Shown here piece by piece: positions 8,188 through 14,354 of a stretch of DNA of 25,445 nucleotides (its first letter is position 1; each line of letters opens with the position of its first letter). Below the pieces are notes generated by a model. It searched no databases. It was not told the origin of the DNA and saw only the letters and a list, made by a program, of their open reading frames with translations. A program made the position numbers and the translations under genes. The stretch lies in NCBI GenBank assembly GCA_016839345.1, contig JAEOUL010000203.1, positions 1 through 25,445 of the forward strand, read 5' to 3'. This stretch comes from Candidatus Thorarchaeota archaeon (GTDB taxonomy: Archaea > Asgardarchaeota > Thorarchaeia > Thorarchaeales > Thorarchaeaceae).

Positions 8188-8982
8188 ATGGCTGGAGTAG
8201 TGGAGAAGCTAAATCCCAAGAAGCCCAGTGCGCTCTCTATCAAGAGAGAAGCTCAGCGTGGAAACAAGAGAGGATGGACAGTCCAAATCAATGAAATCAC
8301 TCTAGACGAAGTCAAGCAGGATGCTATCAAATTTGGGCTAGCCACAGAAGTACTGTATCAACTGAATGCCGGGAAGGAAGCATCGATCTATCTGGCTTAT
8401 TGGAAAGATCATCCAATCATTCTCAAAGCATTCAGATTCTGGAATACTTCACAGGCAAAGAAAAAGAAAGGATTCTTCGCTCCAGGAAGGATGCAGGTTC
8501 TAGCTGCGAAGGAGTTTGACCTACTCATGTCCTGTTTCAAAGCAAGAATGAATGTCCCCACTCCCATTGGCAGAGTAGGTAACTATCTCACGATGAGATT
8601 CATTGGAGATGGAACAGAACCTGCGCCGCAGCTTAGGAATGTCCTTCTAGAGGAACCAGACGTGATTCTGGATCAGATACTAGAAGACTATCTTATCATG
8701 TATCGTGATGTACGATACGTGCACGGAGACCTCAGCGCATACAATATCCTCTGGTGGCAAGGAAATCCTTGGATTATAGACATGCCCCAGGCTTGTAAGG
8801 TTGGACCTTGGTCAGATATGAAGAACATCGTGTCATTACTCAGACGTGATATTGTAAATGTCCTATCCTACTTCAAGAAGTACGGCATACGAAGAAAACC
8901 GGATGACATTCTCGATGTCTTTCTGTCAGAGTATGTTCCACGTAATCAGAGGTACTACACCGAGGAGGTCACACAAGCATGA
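8188..8982 (+). CDS. RIO1-type atypical serine kinase, first of a tandem pair
   Basis: This 264-residue RIO kinase starts at ATG 8188 with GAGGTGG five bases upstream. The glycine-poor nucleotide loop reads NAGKEASIY (60-68), matching the RIO1 STGKEA motif; K80 in IILK is the ATP lysine; the catalytic loop HGDLSAYNIL has D181 and N186; the metal loop is IIDMPQ with D198. All catalytic residues are retained. The RIO1 Glu after HGDLS is Ala here, and the usual His-Pro after the metal loop is replaced by VGPWSD. RIO1 acts in late small-subunit ribosome maturation; that role is assumed here. The stop overlaps the next start by four bases (ATGA), implying one mRNA and coupled translation. Confidence 0.88.
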   Translation: MAGVVEKLNPKKPSALSIKREAQRGNKRGWTVQINEITLDEVKQDAIKFGLATEVLYQLNAGKEASIYLAYWKDHPIILKAFRFWNTSQAKKKKGFFAPGRMQVLAAKEFDLLMSCFKARMNVPTPIGRVGNYLTMRFIGDGTEPAPQLRNVLLEEPDVILDQILEDYLIMYRDVRYVHGDLSAYNILWWQGNPWIIDMPQACKVGPWSDMKNIVSLLRRDIVNVLSYFKKYGIRRKPDDILDVFLSEYVPRNQRYYTEEVTQA

Positions 8983-9815
8983 GTCGTGTCGATAAGTTCA
9001 ATCCCCTATCAAAGGGGAGTGCAATCGATCAGAAACGAGATGCACTTCGAGGTGGTTCATGTGGAAAGGCGATAATTGAGGAACCTAAATTCAAAGATAT
9101 CCGTGAGGATGCCATCCGCTATGGATTGGCTCATGATGTGCTCTACCCCGTGAGTGCGGGAAAAGAGGCTTCCATCTTTCATGCTACTTGGAACAATCAT
9201 CCGATTATTCTCAAAGCATATCGACTGTGGTCAACACCACATAAATTGTCAATGGGCAAGGGGTATATCCGTGAGTCCAGTGGTAAGAAGACAAGATGGA
9301 TTCTAGGACTAGTCGAAGACATCGCAGTTCAGGAGTTTGACATTCTTCAATCATGCTACCGAGCTGGAGTTAGGGTTCCTACTCCAATCTCGAGGGTTGC
9401 CAACTACCTCACCATGCGGTTCATTGGTGATGGGGAGTATCCTGCACCCCAGCTTCGCGAAGTTGAACTTGAGAATCCTGAGGATGTGCTGAACGAGATT
9501 CTCAACCAGTATCTCCTGATGTACAGCAAAGCAAACTATGTTCATGGCGATCTGAGTGGATATAATATTCTCTGGTGGAACAGCAAACCATGGATTATTG
9601 ATATTCCTCAAGGTGAGGTCGTCAATAAGTGGTCTGATATGAATAAGATCGAGCTCATGCTTCGTCGTGACATCAAAAATGTACTCAAGTATTTCAGGAG
9701 CTATGGGATTGAACGTAATCCCGAAAGCATTCTCAATGTGTTTCTCGATGCCTACATACCAAGTAATCTACGTAACTATAGAGAGTTACGAAATGAAGGG
9801 CTTGAGCTTTTATAG
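8979..9815 (+). CDS. RIO1-type atypical serine kinase, second of a tandem pair
   Basis: This 278-residue paralog of the preceding gene is similar along its whole length, for example VPTPI-RV-NYLTMRFIGDG and YVHGDLS-YNILWW in both. Visible residues are the SAGKEASIF loop (59-67), K79, catalytic D191 with N196, and metal-binding D208 in IIDIPQ. It differs by a basic insert at about 88-112 (containing KGYIRESSGKK) and a longer C-terminus. It therefore looks active rather than a degenerate copy. The ATGA overlap with the first kinase makes a two-gene operon. Its specific substrate is unknown; a heterodimer with the first kinase, or ribosome work split between the two, is speculation. Confidence 0.88.
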   Translation: MSRVDKFNPLSKGSAIDQKRDALRGGSCGKAIIEEPKFKDIREDAIRYGLAHDVLYPVSAGKEASIFHATWNNHPIILKAYRLWSTPHKLSMGKGYIRESSGKKTRWILGLVEDIAVQEFDILQSCYRAGVRVPTPISRVANYLTMRFIGDGEYPAPQLREVELENPEDVLNEILNQYLLMYSKANYVHGDLSGYNILWWNSKPWIIDIPQGEVVNKWSDMNKIELMLRRDIKNVLKYFRSYGIERNPESILNVFLDAYIPSNLRNYRELRNEGLELL

Positions 9816-9848
9816 ACTTCACACTTAGATGAATAATGAAAAGATAAT

Positions 9849-9874
9849 GAGCCTCAAGCTTGCTGCTGAGGCTC
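9849..9874. terminator. Hairpin downstream of the RIO operon
   Basis: GAGCCTCA (9849-9856) and TGAGGCTC (9867-9874) form a perfect eight-base stem with a ten-base loop, 33 bases after the last RIO stop codon. There is no long T run after it, so it may be an mRNA 3' structure rather than a classical terminator. Confidence 0.5.
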
Positions 9875-9887
9875 CATATACGACATC

Positions 9888-9953
9888 TCTGGACGTTCGT
9901 CGGGCTAGACCTACTCTCCAGACCGTCCTAAACGGCCTTTGGGCTCAGTCTAG
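9888..9953. other. Nested inverted repeats between convergent genes
   Basis: Three short inverted pairs are interleaved here: TCTGGA (9888-9893) with TCCAGA (9917-9922), CTAGAC (9905-9910) with GTCTAG (9948-9953), and CCGT (9923-9926) with ACGG (9932-9935). The first two cannot form at the same time. The last arm covers the stop codon of the minus-strand gene. This could be a 3' regulatory structure or a small RNA. Confidence 0.35.
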
Positions 9954-10366
9954 GCAACCTTTCTGAGGACCACTCTGGATACTCCAGGGATCTTCTTCAG
10001 GCTGTCTTCGAGTTCGTTGAGTGTCACTACCAGTTGGTCTGGAATGAAGTAGCACTCATAATAACAGCGTTCGCCGCGCAAGCATACACCTGTTGTGAAG
10101 ATGATGTCGCTCAGCTTTGCATCGTTGAATGCAAAGTTCAACTGCTTCAGGAAATTCCGAGAAAGATCACTGATTTCAATCCTGAGCAGATATATGTCCT
10201 CATTAGCGACTGGGAAGATCTTCACGACGCGGTCTTTGTGGTGCATCACCACTAACCCTGCCTTCTCCCCGATGTCCGCCACAAATTCAGCCGGGAACAC
10301 GACTGGTTCTCCGGGTGTTAGGTGAAGAATGATTGCTGAGGTCGCACCCTCTTTTTCTAAAACCAT
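9950..10366 (-). CDS. Small ACT-like domain protein, function unknown
   Basis: This 138-residue soluble protein starts at ATG 10366. The N-terminal 45 residues are a beta-rich segment with a VVFPAEFVADIGEKAG stretch; the rest (IYLLRIEISDLSRNFLKQLN through a final IPGVSRVVLRKV) has the beta-alpha-beta spacing of an ACT-like regulatory domain, ending with a conserved-looking 'IPGV' helix-strand junction. Cys are at CLRGERCYYECYF. No catalytic motif is visible. It is a single-gene unit on the minus strand with its own TATA box and a leader of about 26 bases, and it converges on the RIO operon. A ligand-binding or regulatory role is plausible but unproven. Confidence 0.65.
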   Translation of the reverse strand: MVLEKEGATSAIILHLTPGEPVVFPAEFVADIGEKAGLVVMHHKDRVVKIFPVANEDIYLLRIEISDLSRNFLKQLNFAFNDAKLSDIIFTTGVCLRGERCYYECYFIPDQLVVTLNELEDSLKKIPGVSRVVLRKVA

Positions 10367-10416
10367 TTAGAGTTTACACGTCCTTCAGGGTCTGTACTTC
10401 ATTTACGTTCTGTCTG

Positions 10417-10430
10417 TCTATATATAACTT
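10417..10430 (-). promoter_or_regulatory. TATA box of the ACT-like gene
   Basis: On the minus strand TTATATATAG (about 10418-10427) is preceded by a purine-rich GGATAAG as a possible BRE. The expected start near 10395 leaves a leader of roughly 26-30 bases to ATG 10366. This is one of the clearest promoters in the window. Confidence 0.65.
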
Positions 10431-10587
10431 ATCCGTCGCTAACGCCTCGAGTGTGTTAGATGAAGATTGGACTACTTTTACTAGATATTTGTAAAAAAAC
10501 CTCTCTTTGTCGAGTAGTACGAGACATTTCTGGAGTCGGAACCTATAATTGGAGTTATGTTTCCGCCATAACTGAGGAGAGAGAGTC

Positions 10588-11301
10588 GTGCATCCACGTA
10601 TTTTGCAACTTGTAGGTTTCATTCTCGTGATAGTTTCAATGGCAATGACATATCTAGTATGTCAATACACAGTTACATCTGGGAATCCAGAGTTAATTGT
10701 GGCAATTATGTCTGGATTAGTTGCTTGGGCAATAATAGCCCTTCCAGAACTTGTGATTGGATTATGGCTACTTGCAAAAGGTACACGTGAGGCACGTATT
10801 GGTGATGTTTCTGGAGACCTGATCCCTCTTGTCCAAAAAGAGGGACGGATTAGTGTACTCGATGCAGCAAGAAAATTAGGAGTTGAACCACAAGTGGCAG
10901 CTGATGCAGCAGAGAAATTAGCTATACGTCGACTTCCTCTGGTCTACCTTGATCGAGGAGCTTACGAAATAGTGAGCCCAAAGGCAGTTTCTTTGAAAGA
11001 GAGTCTGTTACACCTTCTCTATGCTCAACGAAGGATGACATTCGACCAGATTAATCGAGTGACAGAGTCCACCGATGAGCAAATTGTGGATGCCTTGAAG
11101 GAACTATCAAAGAAAGGAAAGTTCAGAGGAGTTATTGATGAGAATTCAAGAGTGGTCTACACTCAGGAAGCAGTTTCACAATTACCTAAAGCAGTGACTG
11201 TATGTCCGAATTGTGATGGACAGCTTGATGCTCCAGTCCTACCCGGTGAAGAAGAAACCTGTCCATACTGTGGAAATCCAATTGTAAATAGACTGAAGTG
11301 A
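10588..11301 (+). CDS. Membrane-anchored winged-helix protein with C-terminal zinc ribbon
   Basis: The start is GTG 10588 with GAGGAGA seven bases upstream. The 237-residue protein has two membrane helices (about 7-27 and 36-63) with a short external loop, then two winged-helix or PCI-like modules (about 74-130 and 135-192: GRISVLDAARKLGVE and MTFDQINRVTESTDEQIVDALKELSKKGK), then a zinc ribbon with C206, C209, C225 and C228. The soluble part should face the cytoplasm. A membrane-tethered regulator or adaptor is a reasonable reading; the target is unknown. It converges on the ARPP-1-like gene with a four-base gap. A CTATAAT at about 10543-10549 may be its TATA box. Confidence 0.75.
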   Translation: MHPRILQLVGFILVIVSMAMTYLVCQYTVTSGNPELIVAIMSGLVAWAIIALPELVIGLWLLAKGTREARIGDVSGDLIPLVQKEGRISVLDAARKLGVEPQVAADAAEKLAIRRLPLVYLDRGAYEIVSPKAVSLKESLLHLLYAQRRMTFDQINRVTESTDEQIVDALKELSKKGKFRGVIDENSRVVYTQEAVSQLPKAVTVCPNCDGQLDAPVLPGEEETCPYCGNPIVNRLK

Positions 11302-11305
11302 AGTA

Positions 11306-12130
11306 TCAGACTGCACATGCATAGGCTAGTTTATCGTTATGTCGTACAATCTGAGCATGGAGTTTTCCCGAATGTAGGTCAGAGAGGAATTTATTGATTC
11401 CCTCATGTACATCCTCATAAAACATTGATTTTTCCCCAGCAGTCTGTAATGCAATTGGCGCATAACTCTCTTTCAGGATTGAAGCGTAATCCCTTCTAAG
11501 ACCCATCTTGTCTCCAAAGAACTCTACTCCTTGAACCTTCCCATCAATTGTTACAATCATTCCTACATCATCGTCGGACCAACAGAATCGACTCGCTAGT
11601 CGTTCAAATTCGAAACCATGATTTACGTAGAGTTCGCCAAGTGCATTTGTGCCTGAGTGAACCCCCCATGAATTGAGAACTCTTTGAACCTCGCTCCAAA
11701 CATATTGTTGGTCACGACCCTCCAGTATCGCCCTTCTCATGGAGATAGGTGTGTTTGTGTGTAACCAATCTCCTGCCTTTGGAGCCCACCGTCCTGCTTC
11801 AATGCAGAATACTCTCAGAGAACGGTTCCCTTCAATAACTTCACTTTCGGCAATAATTCGGTCTTGTAATCCTCCTCCAAGCACACCTTCTCCACATCGA
11901 ATCAGAGTTGGTTGCTCTGCATTAAAGTGCAAGCTTGGAACACTTCCTGTTTCCTCTACATGCATATTTCCAACTTCAAGGGCTATCTGGGTTGAAATGA
12001 TTCCATTGGATAACTCTGCATTTGTATCACTCAATCCAGTCACAGCCATATTCCCATAGATTTGAGGTACTCCTTCTTCAGCATCCTCAATTAATCTCAA
12101 TACATCAAGCTGAACTTCCTCACTACTCAA
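11306..12130 (-). CDS. ARPP-1-like domain protein
   Basis: The frame extends to a TTG at 12190, but I choose TTG 12130 because GGAGGG lies six bases upstream and a TATA box sits 36 bases upstream, inside the longer reading. The resulting 274-residue protein carries the pattern of the ARPP-1 family (ARG and rhodanese-phosphatase-superfamily-associated): a central PTLIRCGEGVLGGGLQDRII followed by FCIEAGRWAP, matching the family's GEE-x-GAKQNR and VSCVEQGRW core, and then WSEVQRVL. The core Lys-Gln-Asn is replaced by Gly-Leu-Gln-Asp, so this is a divergent member. The biochemical function of the family is not established to my knowledge. Expression appears independent of the SPASM gene upstream. 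Confidence 0.65.
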   Translation of the reverse strand: MSSEEVQLDVLRLIEDAEEGVPQIYGNMAVTGLSDTNAELSNGIISTQIALEVGNMHVEETGSVPSLHFNAEQPTLIRCGEGVLGGGLQDRIIAESEVIEGNRSLRVFCIEAGRWAPKAGDWLHTNTPISMRRAILEGRDQQYVWSEVQRVLNSWGVHSGTNALGELYVNHGFEFERLASRFCWSDDDVGMIVTIDGKVQGVEFFGDKMGLRRDYASILKESYAPIALQTAGEKSMFYEDVHEGINKFLSDLHSGKLHAQIVRHNDKLAYACAV

Positions 12131-12164
12131 TGGATACCCTCCAATACTTGACTGCCAGATTATT

Positions 12165-12173
12165 CTATAAAAG
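12165..12173 (-). promoter_or_regulatory. TATA box of the ARPP-1-like gene
   Basis: CTTTTATAG on the minus strand predicts a transcript start near 12143, leaving about 13 bases with GGAGGG before TTG 12130. It argues against the upstream TTG at 12190 as the start. Confidence 0.6.
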
Positions 12174-12293
12174 CACCTCTTGGTTTTCAACTAGTTCTCT
12201 ATACATTGCCCACAGGTTTTCCACTTATCAACATCTGACTCACTCTGACAATGAACTAGTGATTATTCAGATCAGCAGTTAGAGTGGAGTGAT

Positions 12294-12321
12294 TTGGGAT
12301 GATTCGAACGCAATCACCCAA
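12294..12321. other. Bulged hairpin after the SPASM gene
   Basis: TTGGG (12294-12298) plus GATT (12301-12304) pair with AATC (12312-12315) plus CCCAA (12317-12321), leaving small bulges and a seven-base loop. It lies about 50 bases beyond the stop of the radical SAM gene and may mark its 3' end. A TTCGAA in the loop gives a superficial tRNA look. Confidence 0.4.
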
Positions 12322-12369
12322 CGCCAAGATCTACTAAGAATTATCTTCTTCTTTGAAAGACCTCTAGTC

Positions 12370-13800
12370 TTATGTTATACCATGCTGGTCCCCACGGATT
12401 CGTCGTCTCAAATTCAAGCGAACCTCATCGACTCTCTCTCGCACTCTACTCCTCTTAGGCCAAAATTCCTTTATCTCATCAAATCCCTGGACATCCCAAT
12501 AGAGTGGACAAGCTCCATAGCAGTAGTCAAAGTGGTCACACGCTTTACACCCTTCTGGCGCAAAATCCTTGGCTCTCCAGAAACGAGATGCACGATTATA
12601 CCAGACCTGCTCGAAACCCTCATGCAAAAGATTTCCTACTGGTTCACTGAAACTCGAGCATGGAAGCAACCCGCCCTCTGCATCAACTGAGAGCAACCCG
12701 TCGCAGCAGGCACAGCTCTTAGCGCCAAGTCCATGGGCAATTGGATTGAATAGACAGACAGGCGTAGGAGCATACCATACAAAATGAATCCCTTTCTTGT
12801 TAGCACGTTTCTTGACCAGCTTCACTACATCTTTGATCTCTTGGTATTTGATTTGAAGTTCCTCTCTAAGCTTTGCAGCAGTACCTGTATATATCACCAT
12901 ATTCATACTAAAGTATGTTAGTCCAAGCTCGTCAGCATCGAAATCAACAAGTGCTTCTAACTTGTCTAGGTTTGGACGGCAGATTGTTGTGTTGCAGTGT
13001 GTATAGATATCAGTTTCTCTCAGATTTTTAATTCCTTGAACTGTCTTGTCAAAGGCTCCAGGAATCCCAACAATATAGTCATGAGTTTCTGCGTCAGGTC
13101 CTTCAATTGAAACCTGAGCGCTATTCAATCCGACGTCAACGAGCTTCTGAACAAACTCCTTGTCATGACAACGAATTCCATTAGTGATTAGATTAACACG
13201 AAGCCCTCTTTTTCTCGCATAAGCAATGAGTTCAAACAAATCCTCTCTAAGTGTTGGTTCTCCACCGGTGAATGACAAGCTTGGTACATGAGCATCATCC
13301 ACAATGATGTCAATGACACGCTTAACTTCATCAGTGGTCATCTCACCTGACTCTCTATAGGGTGAGTATGCATAACAGAATCTGCATTTGTTATTGCACC
13401 TATATGTGAGTGCAATTTCACTGAGAACTGGATACTTAATCTCACCTTCTCCAAAAGGTACAATCTTGGCTGTCTTATAGCTGTAGATATTTTGATTTCC
13501 AATGGTCATATTTCGGAGATCATCAACGAATGCTGCTAGGTCATTCAAAACATCCTGCTTTTCTCCTCCTGCTTCCACAAAGTATCCGATAATGTCTTCT
13601 AGCAGTTCATTATCTAGTAGCTTCTTGAGCATTCGCATCCCTGTTTCATTCAGATGCATTGTCTTGTTTGGTCTAAGAATGAGTAGGTTGTCTTGAGGTC
13701 TCACAAAGAAAAAGTCTCTAACTTCTTCAATGAAACCAGGGATCCATTTTAGATCCTCCATTGTATAGTTGTATTTAGGGATTGAATGAGGTGAGGTCAT
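12370..13800 (-). CDS. Radical SAM/SPASM peptide-modifying enzyme with N-terminal PqqD-like (RRE) domain
   Basis: This 476-residue enzyme has three parts. Residues about 26-96 (FFFVRPQDNLLILRPN, then LNETGMRMLKKL and a helical EDIIGYF...FVDDL) match a PqqD-like RiPP recognition element. The radical SAM core has C135-x3-C139-x2-C142 (CNNKCRFC), binding the SAM-cleaving 4Fe-4S cluster, and TGGEPTL at 178-184. The C-terminal SPASM region has C349, C363, C365, C366, C381, C418, C421, C427 and C431, enough for two auxiliary clusters. Such fused RRE-SPASM enzymes typically install thioether or carbon-carbon links in ribosomal peptides. The gene is divergent, across 105 bases, from the cluster carrying a Cys/His repeat tail, a likely substrate. 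ATG 13800 is the first start; no strong ribosome-binding site precedes it. Confidence 0.88.
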   Translation of the reverse strand: MTSPHSIPKYNYTMEDLKWIPGFIEEVRDFFFVRPQDNLLILRPNKTMHLNETGMRMLKKLLDNELLEDIIGYFVEAGGEKQDVLNDLAAFVDDLRNMTIGNQNIYSYKTAKIVPFGEGEIKYPVLSEIALTYRCNNKCRFCYAYSPYRESGEMTTDEVKRVIDIIVDDAHVPSLSFTGGEPTLREDLFELIAYARKRGLRVNLITNGIRCHDKEFVQKLVDVGLNSAQVSIEGPDAETHDYIVGIPGAFDKTVQGIKNLRETDIYTHCNTTICRPNLDKLEALVDFDADELGLTYFSMNMVIYTGTAAKLREELQIKYQEIKDVVKLVKKRANKKGIHFVWYAPTPVCLFNPIAHGLGAKSCACCDGLLSVDAEGGLLPCSSFSEPVGNLLHEGFEQVWYNRASRFWRAKDFAPEGCKACDHFDYCYGACPLYWDVQGFDEIKEFWPKRSRVRERVDEVRLNLRRRIRGDQHGIT

Positions 13801-13905
13801 TAGTTTCGAGGTTTTCTCTCATCATCTTAAGGCTTCGGTTGGAGATGAAAGGCTTATCAGTCCCCAATCTTGAGATATGAGTAACATGGACATGGAGTGT
13901 GTTCA
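13801..13905. promoter_or_regulatory. Shared divergent promoter region of the SPASM gene and the tail-protein cluster
   Basis: The 105 bases between the two opposite starts must carry both promoters. A CTTAAG near 13826-13831 could serve the minus-strand enzyme, and an AGATATGA near 13872-13879 the plus-strand cluster. Neither is a strong TATA box. The close back-to-back arrangement supports co-regulation. Confidence 0.45.
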
Positions 13906-14301
13906 ATGAGCACTAGTGAGATAAATTTACCATATGGAACGATTACAAAGAAAAAATTGATCATGCATTTCAGTGCCTATGATATCGACCTACCAGTGAT
14001 TGCTTCTGGTATTCGAGAGCGAATGGATGTTTTAAAAGAACTTGAAGTTTCATTCGCAGGTTTCGGAACTGAAGTGCCTGAGAAACTGACAGAGCAAACA
14101 CCTGCTGTTATCAAATGCTTCTTTGAATACGTTGGGAAAGAATCTGATGCAAGTGTCATTCTAAAGCGAGTCTATCATCTTATCTGGGGTGGCATGATAA
14201 TGGAGTTCCCAGACCTTATTGAATGGGCTGCTGCAAAAGCTGACCTATCGAATCTAACCATTGCACAGGCGGATGTCCTGCGTGCACAAAGAGGCGACTA
14301 A
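13906..14301 (+). CDS. Small helical protein of unknown function, first gene of the tail-protein cluster
   Basis: I place the start at ATG 13906, with GGAG eight bases upstream, rather than an in-frame GTG at 13897. The 131-residue product is acidic to neutral, mostly helical and has one Cys. It shows no membrane segment and no repeat tail, so it does not look like a peptide precursor. Segments such as IRERMDVLKELEVSFAGFG and SVILKRVYHLIWGGMIMEF suggest a compact helical domain. I do not recognise the family. It lies 53 bases upstream of the DUF2207-like gene on the same strand and is divergent from the SPASM enzyme, so it may be an accessory or regulatory part of that system. Confidence 0.6.
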   Translation: MSTSEINLPYGTITKKKLIMHFSAYDIDLPVIASGIRERMDVLKELEVSFAGFGTEVPEKLTEQTPAVIKCFFEYVGKESDASVILKRVYHLIWGGMIMEFPDLIEWAAAKADLSNLTIAQADVLRAQRGD

Positions 14302-14354
14302 TTGAATTCCGGTGCTTACTGCAAAGACTGAGTATTTGGCAAGAGGGTTCTGAT

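Noticed and set aside
12294..12321. Possible tRNA because of a TTCGAA inside a hairpin
   Set aside because: The T-stem does not pair around TTCGAA, and no acceptor, D or anticodon arms can be formed.
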